Below, one piece after another: positions 18,691 to 27,615 of a stretch of 64,000 nucleotides of DNA (the first letter of the stretch is position 1; each line of letters begins with the position of its first letter). The notes under the pieces are model-generated. The model was not told where the DNA came from and searched no databases. It was given only the letters and a program-made list of their open reading frames with translations. This DNA is from Brumicola pallidula DSM 14239 = ACAM 615 (lineage in GTDB: Bacteria; Pseudomonadota; Gammaproteobacteria; Enterobacterales; Alteromonadaceae), in NCBI RefSeq assembly GCF_000428905.1, contig NZ_AUAV01000011.1:152264-216263 (forward strand), given 5' to 3'. The position numbers were made by a program, and so were the translations under genes.

Positions 18691-21600
18691 TTATGTCCTC
18701 GCCTTTTTGGCACTTCTAGTGACCATGTGTTTTTTTAAAGGCTGATAGATAGATAACAGGTCGCGTATAGTTTGTTTATCTTTTTCAACATAATGAGGAA
18801 AATAATGCGTAAAATATTTATCAATCACAAACTGTGAAGGAAAATTGCCTGCATCGAAAAACGTTGACCATCTATTTGCGATTTCAGGGTGTTGGTAATA
18901 ATTGTCAGTGCCTGCAGTGTCAGGTATAAAATCAGGATCTGATTTTATACCTGACATTAATTTGTCCGCAAGGTCAGGCGAAATGAGCAGAGGACTTGCA
19001 TTGCCACGATTAAAAACATCTAGCAAAGTAGACAAATATGCGCTTGCCTCCTCTTGTTCGATAAAGGTAAATTGTTCTGTTTTTATTGACACTACTTTCG
19101 ACTGTGGGTTTTTGATAATACAAATTGTATAACTGCTTAAGTTGAGCCCAGCAACGTCGATTTGGTTAGCCAATTTGTTGCTAGATGAACTAATCGGCTG
19201 AGCAAATGCGCACACAATAAGATGCTTGATCCATGTACCGATAAGATGGCGAGTACTATTACCAGTTAGGCTATAGTCGACTGCACCGCCCAAATTTGAT
19301 AAATCAAAATGGAAATCAATCAACGCATTTGAAATACTCAATTGCCCACTGAGTACTTCCTCTGATACATACTTAGACAACTCCTTAACCAGTTTTTGGC
19401 TGTGCTCGGCGTTTTCATCAATGAGTACCTCCGAATTAGGATAATCAGGAAACTTGCCTGATAACATCAAGCTGGTTTTCATTGTATTCAAAACGTCTTG
19501 TTTTTGTTCCTGTGGGAAACCAAATTTCTCGCATTCCAGCAAACAGTCAATATAATCAGACTTCATTAAATAAACATCCAGTCCATTTTCAATGAAGGGT
19601 TCAGTATCAGATAATCTTGATTCAATATCATCCAGCCAAAGGCCTTGGCTATTATTTGCAAAAAACTCGACAGGCTTTTTGAAAAATCTCACCAAATCAG
19701 CCAGTCTCACTTTTTGTTTGACGGCTAGTTTGGAGTATAGTTTGGCGGCTAATAGAGGGCTTTTACTTACAATCAACTCCCCTTGGTCAGGCTCATCCAT
19801 AGTTGCCTGTATTGTTGACACGTCTTGATCATGCTTTACCTGCTGGACTGGATCAGCAGGTAAAGCATGCACGATCGCCGGCAGCGCATTATCTGCTGAA
19901 TGCAAGCTGGCCATCAATCTATACCAACCCTTATCAAAGTTTTGTTGTGCTTGTTGTGCTTGTTGTGCTTGTTGTGCTTGTTGTGACAAATGTTGACTGC
20001 TACTTTGTTGTGACAAAAAACCATTAATACTGAACGGATGCAACGGCTGCTGGCTGACTTGATCAAATTGATGGTATTTTTTTAAGTAAACTAAAAATTC
20101 ACTTAATACCAAACTGGGCTCTCTGTTTTTGTTATCTCGTATCCCTTTGCCTTGGTAGCTAAGATATAAAGCGTTGCGCGCTGACAAGATGGCTTCTAAA
20201 AACAAATATCTGTCGTCGCCTCTGCGTGATCTATCACCAATTTGACGCCCTAAATGATTAACCAAATCCATATCGACAAAGGTCGATTGCCGAGGGAATT
20301 CACCATCGTTCAAACCTAAAACCGCAATAATTTTAAACGGTATACTGCGCATTGGCATCATCGAACAAAAAGTCACTTGCCCGGTCATGAACTGATTTTG
20401 ACTATCCGGCGAGGTAAATGCGTTTTGCAGGGCTTGACGAAGTGTTTGGTAACTCCACTTTCTATCTGGCGGGGCAACATTATCTGTCTCTATATCGACA
20501 GTTGCAGAGACCTCTAGGTTATCAAAAAATGACATTTGGTAGTGTTCAAAAAATTGACCCAATGTTGTTGTAATGGTTTGCGAAGCGTATTGCTCGACAG
20601 TGCTGGCATCAAATAAATTATCTCTCATCGCAAAGAGAAACACTTTCCATTCATCCATAGTACGCGAACGTTTAATGGAATCACCATAGCTAGCCAACTT
20701 CTCCAGTAAATGCAGCAATTTACCAAAGGTGACGCCCAACTGCCCCTCAACTTCATTTAAAGCTAATAATTTATCATCAATTAAGAGGTCAGTGTCTGCA
20801 TGGCTAAACCCCTCTAACAATCGACTCATTCCCCAGTGCCAAGTAAATACGTCATTGGCTTTATCAATGCCCAATATGGACGATTTATGCTCAGCATCCA
20901 AGCCCCAATGAATGTTCGACTGTTGCACCCAATAAGCAAAAAGATCGAGTTCTGATGTGTTGATATCATATTTTTGCATCACCGCTGGAAGATGCACAAA
21001 GCTCAAAAACTCAGTCACACTAAAGCGGCTATCAGGCAACGACATCAACTGCATAAACGCAGCAACCAATGGATCTGCATCCAATGGATTGCGATCAGCA
21101 ATCGAACACGGAATACGTTGTTTATCAACGTTATTAAGCTCAGTGATACTTTTACCAAATACCGCCTCGATATAAGGTGAATAGTTTTCAATTGCGGGAC
21201 ACATAACGATCACATCGCGCGGGCTAAGGTTATCGTCTTTACTAAACTGCTGTAACAAATAATTATGCAACACTTGCACTTCTCGCAGTGCGCTGTGACA
21301 TGAACGCACGACCAAAGAATGATCCGGCAAGGCCTTGAACGACGTTGTTACGTCCACCGATTGAGACATTTCAGCAGCCTCGCCTTGTAAAATATCGCGT
21401 TGAATTTTATGTAATAAGGTCGGCGTTGAATGTTGCTGTGGATAATCCGCATCAAATGCACTTATTTCATAGTGCGAAGATTGCGATAGTAAATTAAATA
21501 GATCTTTACCTTGCTGTCCCAAGTTTCTCAACAATGGGTTAATCGCTTGTTGTTCAACCCAAGCATCAATTTTGCCTTGTTGCAGTTGCTTTGCCAACGT

Positions 21601-22419
21601 TCTGTCTGATACTGCATCGCCCCAGTAATCTACGCACGGGTTCAAGTGAAAGAAGTGAATTTGGGTGTACTGCGCTATTTGATTAAAAAATGCGAGCGTT
21701 TGCGGTGCCATTGTGTTTATCGCGAAAAAATAAACTTCGCTGGGCAACAGATGGCTTTTCTTGTCTAGTTGTTCTAACGCTAATAGCTGAAGTCTAACAG
21801 GGTGATTTGGCTCTTCTTTTGCCAGTTCGCGCCAAATCCAGCGCTGCCAAGCTTCGTGTTTCAGGGCAACTGTATTTTGCTGTTGCCAACTAACACCTTC
21901 TTGACTACTGCGACCTTTGGATTGGGAAGATGTTAATACTGACTCCCCCTTTTCCCATGCAAGCAGCCAATTCGGCCTAAACATGAGATATTGCTCGAGT
22001 GTGTCGGCAATCAATCGACTGATATTGACTCGCTTATACTCTGCTGTTGTGCTGCTTTCTTGTTGCCAATAGTCAATCAGTGACGCTTCAAAATTTTGCT
22101 GCTTAAATGCATCTGAACTCAGTAACCTTTCAATACGCCACAGCATAACCTCGCGCTTATATGTAGATTGCATTGGCACTTTGTCATGACCAAGAATGTC
22201 GCGACAAAGTTGCCACACAAAACGCGTTGGCATCGGGTAGTTGATATTCATTGCAATACCCGCGTGCTCAGCCAACTGTAAATTGAGCCAATGCTGCATA
22301 CCCGTGCTTTCGACTAACACTGTTTTAGCTTGCAAAATAGCTTGTTCGCTATTGCTCATAACGGCCTGCAGCAAATAACTTAAATGCTCTAATTTGTTTG
22401 AAGGATAGAGTGTTAGCAA
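18691..22419 (-). CDS. recC: Exodeoxyribonuclease V gamma subunit RecC
   Basis: The Chi-recognition subunit, 1242 aa (E. coli 1122). The N-terminus LTLYPSNKLEHLSYLL aligns with E. coli MLRVYHSNRLDVL. RecC landmarks include VESTGMQHWLNLQLAE, RDVIVMCPAIENYSPYIEAVF, VTFCSMMPMRSIPFKIIAVLGLNDGEFPR in two adjoining parts, and DRSRRGDDRYLFLEA. The start is TTG at 22419; an in-frame stop lies five codons upstream and no ATG is available, so the non-ATG start is well supported. Residues about 812-826 are a Gln-Gln-Ala repeat. First gene of the operon; a minus-strand hairpin terminator lies about 105 bp upstream. Confidence 0.96.
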   Translation of the reverse strand: MLTLYPSNKLEHLSYLLQAVMSNSEQAILQAKTVLVESTGMQHWLNLQLAEHAGIAMNINYPMPTRFVWQLCRDILGHDKVPMQSTYKREVMLWRIERLLSSDAFKQQNFEASLIDYWQQESSTTAEYKRVNISRLIADTLEQYLMFRPNWLLAWEKGESVLTSSQSKGRSSQEGVSWQQQNTVALKHEAWQRWIWRELAKEEPNHPVRLQLLALEQLDKKSHLLPSEVYFFAINTMAPQTLAFFNQIAQYTQIHFFHLNPCVDYWGDAVSDRTLAKQLQQGKIDAWVEQQAINPLLRNLGQQGKDLFNLLSQSSHYEISAFDADYPQQHSTPTLLHKIQRDILQGEAAEMSQSVDVTTSFKALPDHSLVVRSCHSALREVQVLHNYLLQQFSKDDNLSPRDVIVMCPAIENYSPYIEAVFGKSITELNNVDKQRIPCSIADRNPLDADPLVAAFMQLMSLPDSRFSVTEFLSFVHLPAVMQKYDINTSELDLFAYWVQQSNIHWGLDAEHKSSILGIDKANDVFTWHWGMSRLLEGFSHADTDLLIDDKLLALNEVEGQLGVTFGKLLHLLEKLASYGDSIKRSRTMDEWKVFLFAMRDNLFDASTVEQYASQTITTTLGQFFEHYQMSFFDNLEVSATVDIETDNVAPPDRKWSYQTLRQALQNAFTSPDSQNQFMTGQVTFCSMMPMRSIPFKIIAVLGLNDGEFPRQSTFVDMDLVNHLGRQIGDRSRRGDDRYLFLEAILSARNALYLSYQGKGIRDNKNREPSLVLSEFLVYLKKYHQFDQVSQQPLHPFSINGFLSQQSSSQHLSQQAQQAQQAQQAQQNFDKGWYRLMASLHSADNALPAIVHALPADPVQQVKHDQDVSTIQATMDEPDQGELIVSKSPLLAAKLYSKLAVKQKVRLADLVRFFKKPVEFFANNSQGLWLDDIESRLSDTEPFIENGLDVYLMKSDYIDCLLECEKFGFPQEQKQDVLNTMKTSLMLSGKFPDYPNSEVLIDENAEHSQKLVKELSKYVSEEVLSGQLSISNALIDFHFDLSNLGGAVDYSLTGNSTRHLIGTWIKHLIVCAFAQPISSSSNKLANQIDVAGLNLSSYTICIIKNPQSKVVSIKTEQFTFIEQEEASAYLSTLLDVFNRGNASPLLISPDLADKLMSGIKSDPDFIPDTAGTDNYYQHPEIANRWSTFFDAGNFPSQFVIDKYFTHYFPHYVEKDKQTIRDLLSIYQPLKKHMVTRSAKKART
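19942..19986. repeat. 9-bp in-frame tandem repeat inside recC
   Basis: Four perfect copies of TTGTTGTGC plus a fifth ending in A. On the coding strand they encode repeated Gln-Gln-Ala. The unit length keeps the frame. It falls in a variable, Gln-rich stretch, so it is probably a surface loop. Confidence 0.92.
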
Positions 22420-22522
22420 GGCTAATTGTTCTTATTATTGTTCAACAGAAGGTGCTTATACTATGACATGAATAAGCAATTCTTAACACTAGGATGTGAT
22501 AAATATCGCTATCAAAAACGCA

Positions 22523-22560
22523 GAAAAAGCTCGGTGGACAAAGGACTATGTCTACCGAGC
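22523..22560 (-). terminator. Minus-strand hairpin terminator or attenuator upstream of recC
   Basis: GCTCGGTGGACA (22529-22540) pairs with TGTCTACCGAGC (22549-22560), 12 bp with one G-U pair and an 8-nt loop. Read on the minus strand it is followed by TTTTTCTG. It points toward recC, ending about 105 bp before the recC start. It therefore either ends a small transcript made from further right or sits in the recCBD leader as an attenuator. Confidence 0.7.
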
Positions 22561-22770
22561 AAAAGGTGTTCCATGCCAACGCACCACACAAATAATGCAA
22601 AGGATGTTAAATGAACACACACAACACACAAGTACATGCAAAATCGTTGCCAATTTATTTTATTTAATAAAATCATAAACATAAAATAATTACATCTTAT
22701 AATCATTACCTTAATGATGCCTTAAAGTGCATAAATATTGTTTTATGCACTGTATTAGTGCTGTGTTTGT

Positions 22771-22830
22771 GCACTGTTTGTGTACTGTTTGTGTACTGTT
22801 TGTGTACTGTTTGTGTACTGTTTGTGTACT
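22771..22830. repeat. 11-bp intergenic tandem repeat
   Basis: About 5.5 copies of GTACTGTTTGT (the first copy starts GC instead of GT). There are no spacers, so it is not a CRISPR. It lies about 110 bp upstream of the dUTPase start and may lie in its promoter region. Confidence 0.92.
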
Positions 22831-22937
22831 ATTCAGATGCAGTATTAAAGTCGGCATGAAACAGCTACAATATCGCCCTATAAATCTGCCGCCCCAACAT
22901 TGGGTTGTCAACTTAACTAAAATTGAAAGGAAGATTG

Positions 22938-23591
22938 ATGTTAACAAGTACTCAACTTAACACCATGCTAAACCTCCAAGATGGCATGAACAAAAAGGTC
23001 AATCCGCAATGGTTAACAGCCGGCTATAGCTATCTAAGAGCCGCGATGATCGAATCAGTAGAAGCTATTGAGCATCACGGCTGGAAATGGTGGAAGGCAC
23101 AAAAATTAGATCTTCCACAAGTACAAATGGAGTTAGTGGATATATGGCACTTCGCCTTGTCTCACTTAATTATTCAGCATGAGGGTGACATCAGCTCGAC
23201 AGCAAACGCCATTGAAAAAGCACTTTTAGGATCACACACAGACGTCATATTTGATGGTAACAAGATTAATTTTAGCCAAGCGACGCTGGTTGAAAATTTA
23301 GAACTCATGGCGGGCTTGTGCGTTGCTAAACGTTTTGACGTGGCATTGTTTCTAAAAATTGTGGAACAAGCTGAAATGGATTCAAGTGCCTTGTTTTCAC
23401 AATATGTTGGTAAAAATATTTTAAACTTCTTTAGGCAGGACCATGGATATAAAGAAGGCACATATATTAAAATTTGGCACGGTAAAGAAGATAATGAACA
23501 TTTAGTGGAAGTGTTAGAAGAAACAGACAGTAAGTTAAGTAACTATGCAGATCGTATTTATCAGCAACTAGAAAAAAGATATCCAAGTTAA
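22938..23591 (+). CDS. dut: dUTP diphosphatase, dimeric all-alpha type
   Basis: A 217-aa enzyme of the dUTPase_2 (MazG-like, all-alpha NTP pyrophosphatase) family, which hydrolyses dUTP/dUDP to dUMP. Metal and substrate motifs are visible: MIESVEAIEHHGWKWWK (E-x-x-E helix and the WKWWK signature) and MELVDIWHFAL (E-x-x-D helix). FRQDHGYKEGTYIKIW is the conserved C-terminal segment. The start is the ATG at 22938, preceded by AAGGAAGATTG; a longer reading from an upstream TTG is less likely. It stands alone, divergent from recC. Confidence 0.9.
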   Translation: MLTSTQLNTMLNLQDGMNKKVNPQWLTAGYSYLRAAMIESVEAIEHHGWKWWKAQKLDLPQVQMELVDIWHFALSHLIIQHEGDISSTANAIEKALLGSHTDVIFDGNKINFSQATLVENLELMAGLCVAKRFDVALFLKIVEQAEMDSSALFSQYVGKNILNFFRQDHGYKEGTYIKIWHGKEDNEHLVEVLEETDSKLSNYADRIYQQLEKRYPS

Positions 23592-23614
23592 GTCTTTTGG
23601 TCTGCAGAAATAAA

Positions 23615-23643
23615 AATGGCTACTCACATCGTAAGTAGCCATT
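23615..23643 (-). terminator. Terminator of the porin operon
   Basis: AATGGCTACT pairs with AGTAGCCATT (10 bp, 9-nt loop). On the minus strand the stem is followed by a TTTTTATTT tract, so it ends the porin transcript coming from the right. It sits between convergent genes and may also help stop the dUTPase message. Confidence 0.82.
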
Positions 23644-23691
23644 GCGCGACCAAGCATAACGAGTTCGAAAATCCGCTAGCTACGTAACACC

Positions 23692-24831
23692 TTAAAAAAC
23701 GTAGTTAACGGCGAATCGAAGTAGTGAATCTTCTTTATCATTAATATCGTTGGTTCTTTTTACAATATCTGCTTTTAAAGCAACATTGGTATCTAAGTCA
23801 TATCTAACACCAACAGAAATAGTGTTATCTTCTGCCACAGCGGGTTGTTGTATAGCAACCACTAGCTGAGTAACACCCGGCTGGAAAGCCGCTGGAAAGC
23901 CGCTGATCTCAGATAAAAATTTAGGCCCATTATTTAGGTCCGACTTTTCATAGGTAATAAAAGGCGTCCATTTACCTGTTCGAATACCCGCAGTTACATA
24001 ATAATTCACTTCATCAGGATAAAATGAGTCTGATATTTCTACACCGGTATATTCGGCGGCGACAAACCAATCAAAGACATCATATTCAATGCTGCCACCA
24101 TAGAAAATACCACTGTCGTCGCTGGCTTGTAATTTATCACTCAAACTAGCCGACAGTTGCGATAGTTGTGTAAATGCTGGCTCTAAATCAGGGATATCAA
24201 AGTTCACTTTACCTGTTGCGTAAACCCCTCTAAATTTCCAGTTTTTATAAGCAAAGTCACCAGTAATAGCAACCACGTTATCGATGACTAAAGCAGCACT
24301 AGCGCCCGCAAGAGTAAACTCGCTGTCGATGTTACCCGTCGTAAACTGAAAGCTATATTCTAGATCACCAGTATAACCAGAATAGTCAAACCTGACGCCA
24401 TCAATGTTATTGAAAGGAACTCCGTAAACTGACTGCGGAGCTACGACCCAATGGTAAGAATATCCGACATCCAAAGATGCTGAATATTTAAATAATGGCA
24501 TCCTTAAACGTCCAGCAGAAACACTCGTATTATCAGAAGTTTGATAGGTAATGTATGCCCATTCAAAGTCTGCAGAATAATCATTACTTCCGCGAGCGAC
24601 CAATTGCCCCGTTGCCGTCATTTTGTCGTTTATATCGCCACTTACCTGAATAGCAAACAAACTCTGAGAAGCAAAGCCGATATTGTCGTCATAATCGTAC
24701 AAACTATCTTCGCTACTGGTGATACCACCAGTCAAATTTGCGAATCCATTAATGCGTATATCAGCTTGGGCCTGAAAAGTAGCTAATACTGCAACCGCAA
24801 TTACGGATAAATTCTTGTTTAATTTAATCAT
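23692..24831 (-). CDS. Outer-membrane porin
   Basis: A 379-aa porin-like beta-barrel. The signal peptide is MIKLNKNLSVIAVAVLATFQ, cleaved after AQA. Alternating amphipathic strands run through the chain and it ends in the outer-membrane consensus (FAVNYVF, C-terminal Phe). I chose the ATG at 24831 because AAGGAG lies 6 nt upstream; in-frame ATGs occur at 24837 and further up. It is the last gene of a three-gene operon after two small PstS-like proteins; the ribosome site begins in the stop codon of the preceding gene. Phosphate or another anion as cargo is a guess from the neighbours. Confidence 0.85.
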   Translation of the reverse strand: MIKLNKNLSVIAVAVLATFQAQADIRINGFANLTGGITSSEDSLYDYDDNIGFASQSLFAIQVSGDINDKMTATGQLVARGSNDYSADFEWAYITYQTSDNTSVSAGRLRMPLFKYSASLDVGYSYHWVVAPQSVYGVPFNNIDGVRFDYSGYTGDLEYSFQFTTGNIDSEFTLAGASAALVIDNVVAITGDFAYKNWKFRGVYATGKVNFDIPDLEPAFTQLSQLSASLSDKLQASDDSGIFYGGSIEYDVFDWFVAAEYTGVEISDSFYPDEVNYYVTAGIRTGKWTPFITYEKSDLNNGPKFLSEISGFPAAFQPGVTQLVVAIQQPAVAEDNTISVGVRYDLDTNVALKADIVKRTNDINDKEDSLLRFAVNYVF

Positions 24832-24841
24832 ATTCATCTCC

Positions 24842-25252
24842 TTACATTTCGACGATTTTGACAGCATCGGTCACTGATGCTTTATTGATATAACCGATCA
24901 CACTAGGATTTCTTGATACTAAATCAATCACTTCAGCGTCAGTGGCTACTTCTTTCGGCGGAATGCCTTTACCTGTAAAAACCAGCTTCGACCAATATGC
25001 TGATACTTGGCTTGAGCTTCTACCAAGAACCTCTTGGTCAAAATTTTGTCTTATTTCCGTTGCGGCAGCTTGATTGACAGCAATAGTTTCGTTGCCATCA
25101 GCAAATTTCTTGTCTTTACCTAAAAATATACGTTGCACAGTTTTTGAGTCCAGCGCATTCGCGTTAGCAGGATTTACAACTACCACAAGCTCTGCAAGCA
25201 CAGAGCTTGTTGCACATAACAAGGTTGCCGTTAAGAGCATTTTCTTCAACAT
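24842..25252 (-). CDS. Small PstS-like periplasmic substrate-binding protein (copy 1)
   Basis: A 136-aa exported protein with signal peptide (LLTATLLCATSSVLA). It belongs to the short phosphate-ABC-transporter substrate-binding-like group. The conserved core has QRIFLGKDKKFADG near residue 40 and LGRSSSQVSAYWSKLVFTGK near residue 80. It is about half the size of true PstS, so it is one PBP-like lobe, and no ABC transporter genes are nearby. It is a close paralogue of the next gene upstream. Ligand unknown; a phosphate role comes only from the family name. Confidence 0.82.
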   Translation of the reverse strand: MLKKMLLTATLLCATSSVLAELVVVVNPANANALDSKTVQRIFLGKDKKFADGNETIAVNQAAATEIRQNFDQEVLGRSSSQVSAYWSKLVFTGKGIPPKEVATDAEVIDLVSRNPSVIGYINKASVTDAVKIVEM

Positions 25253-25280
25253 CGTTGATTTTCCTATTTGACAGCTTTTT

Positions 25281-25346
25281 TAAAGGCCGTATTTAAAGGC
25301 CGTATTTAAGGGCCGTATTTAAAGGGTGTGTTTAAAGGGTTGTATT
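25281..25346. repeat. 13-bp tandem repeat between the two PstS-like genes
   Basis: Five copies of a 13-bp unit (TAAAGGCCGTATT, twice exact, then TAAGGGCCGTATT, TAAAGGGTGTGTT, and a 14-bp last copy). They fill the spacer between the paralogous genes and would lie in the transcript. Confidence 0.88.
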
Positions 25347-25382
25347 TAATAACTTAACTATGATTAATAACGTTTGATTCAC

Positions 25383-25802
25383 TTATTTACTAATAACTAC
25401 CTTAACTGCAGCTGTAACCGACGTGCTATCTATATAGCCAATAGCATTGATATCAGCTTCAACTGCAGCCAATACATCGGCTTCATTTTCAACTTCTTTA
25501 GGCGGTACGCCTTTTCCAGTGAATACCAGTTTTGACCAGTAAGCAGATACTTGGCTAGAACTTCTACCCAAAATTTGCTCGTCAAAAACACCGCGACCCA
25601 CATTGTTAGTCGCTAAGTTAATCGGAACTGCAATGTCACCGTTACTGAACTTTTTTTCTTTTCCTAAAAATATTCTCTGTACTACCTTTTCGTCAATTTC
25701 AGCAGTGTTTTTCTTATTTACAACAACTGACATCGCCGCACTTGCAGCAAAAGAATTGCCTAGAAACAGAAGACCCATTAACAAACCTGTTTTTTTTATC
25801 AT
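25383..25802 (-). CDS. Small PstS-like periplasmic substrate-binding protein (copy 2)
   Basis: 139 aa from the chosen ATG at 25802 (MIKKTGLLMGLLFLG). That start begins a clean signal peptide ending near ASA-AM; starts at 25814 or 25847 would put charged residues before it. The core QRIFLGKEKKFSNG and LGRSSSQVSAYWSKLVFTGK is nearly identical to copy 1, whereas the N-terminal halves differ more. First gene of the porin operon, so both binding proteins precede the porin. The pair probably arose by tandem duplication. Confidence 0.82.
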   Translation of the reverse strand: MIKKTGLLMGLLFLGNSFAASAAMSVVVNKKNTAEIDEKVVQRIFLGKEKKFSNGDIAVPINLATNNVGRGVFDEQILGRSSSQVSAYWSKLVFTGKGVPPKEVENEADVLAAVEADINAIGYIDSTSVTAAVKVVISK

Positions 25803-25895
25803 GTATGTTTCCATTCTTTGTTCAAGCCGGTGAATTGTACGGAGCAAAAGTAGATTTTTATGTATTATATTAGATACTTAATTATAAATTTAATG

Positions 25896-25922
25896 TAAAA
25901 AAAAGGTAGCTTTCGCTACCTT
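25896..25922 (-). terminator. Terminator of the acyl-CoA ligase gene
   Basis: AAGGTAGC (25903-25910) pairs with GCTACCTT (25915-25922) around a 4-nt loop. On the minus strand the stem runs into a T tract. It lies 22 bp after the ligase stop codon. Confidence 0.88.
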
Positions 25923-25944
25923 CGTTTAAATACGGTCTACAAAA

Positions 25945-27615
25945 TTAGTCGTTCCAAACGATATCTTCTTTATGATTTGCTAAAATTATAGACTTGAATT
26001 TGTCTTCTATTACATGCCGCTTCACTTTTAGCGTTGGCGTTAACAAATCATTTTCAATAGACCATTCTTCGTTAAATATAACAATTCGGTCTAATTTTTG
26101 GTGACTTTCAAGACTATTATTGACCTTCGTAAGCGTCTCTCGCAAGCTTTCGACAATACCGATCTTATTATGCTCTCTCGCCTGTTCAGACAGTACTAGT
26201 AGTGCAATCGGTTGAGGTAGGTTAGTACCAGTGACACACACTTGTTCAACAATCGGATTTTCCATTAACTTTGCTTCAATTGGCGCAGGCGCAACATACT
26301 TACCCTTTTCTGTCTTAAAAATGTCTTTTAATCGACCAGTGATTTTTACATAACCTTCAGCGTCAATAACGCCTTTGTCACCGGTACGCAAAAAACCGTC
26401 GTTTGTAAACACGCCGGCTGTCTTTTCTGGTTCTTTATAGTAGCCAACCATGTTGCATGGCGAGCTTACTTGGATTTCTCCATCCTCGGCAATTCTTAGT
26501 TCAACACCGTCGTAAGCTTTTCCGATACACCCTATTTTATCCGCTTTGAAGGGAACGCTTCCCGTGCCATAAGCACTATTCTCAGTCATGCCCCAGCCTT
26601 CACAAATATCTACACCGATAGTATGAAACCACTCAATAGTTGCAGGTGCGAGGGGAGCAGACCCCGAAGCCCACAATCTAGCTGAACCGAAGCCCATTTC
26701 GTTGCGGATCTTTTTGGCAATTTTTTTGCCTACAAAAGGAATACTGAGTAAGAAGCTCAACTTTTTTTGTGGTAATTTGGCCAATACACCCAATTGAAAT
26801 TTCGTCCACAAACGTGGCACAGAAATAAACAATGTGGGCTGACATGCTTTCACATCTCTGGTAAATGTGGCCAAAGACTCGACGAAGCGTATTTGCATAC
26901 GAGAGTAAAAACTCGCTAGCTCGACTAATACTCGTTCAGTGATATGAGCAAGGGGCAGATAACTCACAATTCGGTCGTCTTCATTTACCGATAGCGCACT
27001 TAATGAGTTGCACGCAGCCCAACAAATAGTTTGGTAAGTATGCACAACGCCTTTTGGCTGCCCGGTACTACCAGAGGTATATATGACCGTCATAATTTCG
27101 TTCATGTCCGGAAGCGGACTTTCACTTAACGGCTCTATGTCAGTAAACTGTTCCCATGATGCACCAACGGCTCCAGGATACGGGAAGCCTATTTTTTCGA
27201 TACTCGCAGGCACAGCGATTTCTTGTGCTTCGGTATTATCTAATTTACCAACAAAAATAAGCGAGCAACCGGCATGTTCGAGTACATAACTGATGGTTTC
27301 TTGTCCTGCGGTGGCAAAAATTGGCACAGAAATGTGCCCAGCCATCATAATTCCTAGGTCAACAATCATCCAGTGCGCACAATTTTTAGACAATACGGCG
27401 ATACGACTACCCTTTGGATAATTTTTTGCCAACAAAGCGGCAGCAACTTTACGTACTTCTTGCGCCGTCTCATGCCAAGTAAAAGTGAGTTCAGTGTCAC
27501 CTATTGGCTGAGTCATATAGAGAATATCGGGCTGTTCTTTTTCCCATTTATAGAGCATTGTTAAGGGTGAAACCACACTTTCTTGAGGAATCAAATTGGC
27601 AGTATCTGTTGGCAT
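25945..27615 (-). CDS. Long-chain acyl-CoA synthetase (AMP-dependent ligase)
   Basis: A 556-aa adenylate-forming enzyme that activates fatty acids with ATP and CoA. The P-loop is TVIYTSGSTGQPKGVVHTYQ near residue 180. Later come WGMTENSAYGTG (adenine site), FLRTGDKGVID and the hinge KITGRLKDIFKTEKGKYVAP. The C-terminal lysine region is truncated in style compared with short-chain ligases and fits the FAA1/LC-FACS branch (ends VKRHVIEDKF). A good ribosome site (AGGAAGG) precedes the ATG. Monocistronic, with its own terminator. It would supply acyl-CoAs to the beta-oxidation genes at the left of the window. Confidence 0.92.
   Translation of the reverse strand: MPTDTANLIPQESVVSPLTMLYKWEKEQPDILYMTQPIGDTELTFTWHETAQEVRKVAAALLAKNYPKGSRIAVLSKNCAHWMIVDLGIMMAGHISVPIFATAGQETISYVLEHAGCSLIFVGKLDNTEAQEIAVPASIEKIGFPYPGAVGASWEQFTDIEPLSESPLPDMNEIMTVIYTSGSTGQPKGVVHTYQTICWAACNSLSALSVNEDDRIVSYLPLAHITERVLVELASFYSRMQIRFVESLATFTRDVKACQPTLFISVPRLWTKFQLGVLAKLPQKKLSFLLSIPFVGKKIAKKIRNEMGFGSARLWASGSAPLAPATIEWFHTIGVDICEGWGMTENSAYGTGSVPFKADKIGCIGKAYDGVELRIAEDGEIQVSSPCNMVGYYKEPEKTAGVFTNDGFLRTGDKGVIDAEGYVKITGRLKDIFKTEKGKYVAPAPIEAKLMENPIVEQVCVTGTNLPQPIALLVLSEQAREHNKIGIVESLRETLTKVNNSLESHQKLDRIVIFNEEWSIENDLLTPTLKVKRHVIEDKFKSIILANHKEDIVWND

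Larger units (their letters stand above)
22420..22937. other. recC-dUTPase divergent spacer
   Basis: About 518 bp between divergent genes. It contains a strong minus-strand terminator-like hairpin (22523-22560), an AT-rich tract (about 22640-22740) and an 11-bp tandem repeat (22771-22830). Several short ORFs cross it but they are repeat-derived or lack ribosome sites. The promoters of recC and the dUTPase gene must be here. Confidence 0.6.

Noticed and set aside
22771..22830. Possible CRISPR array
   Set aside because: The copies are contiguous 11-bp units with no spacers and no cas genes nearby.
22711..22960. Two overlapping ORFs across the spacer, one per strand (77-78 codons)
   Set aside because: Both are open only because the 11-bp repeat lacks stops; they encode low-complexity sequence, have no ribosome site and one overlaps the dUTPase start.
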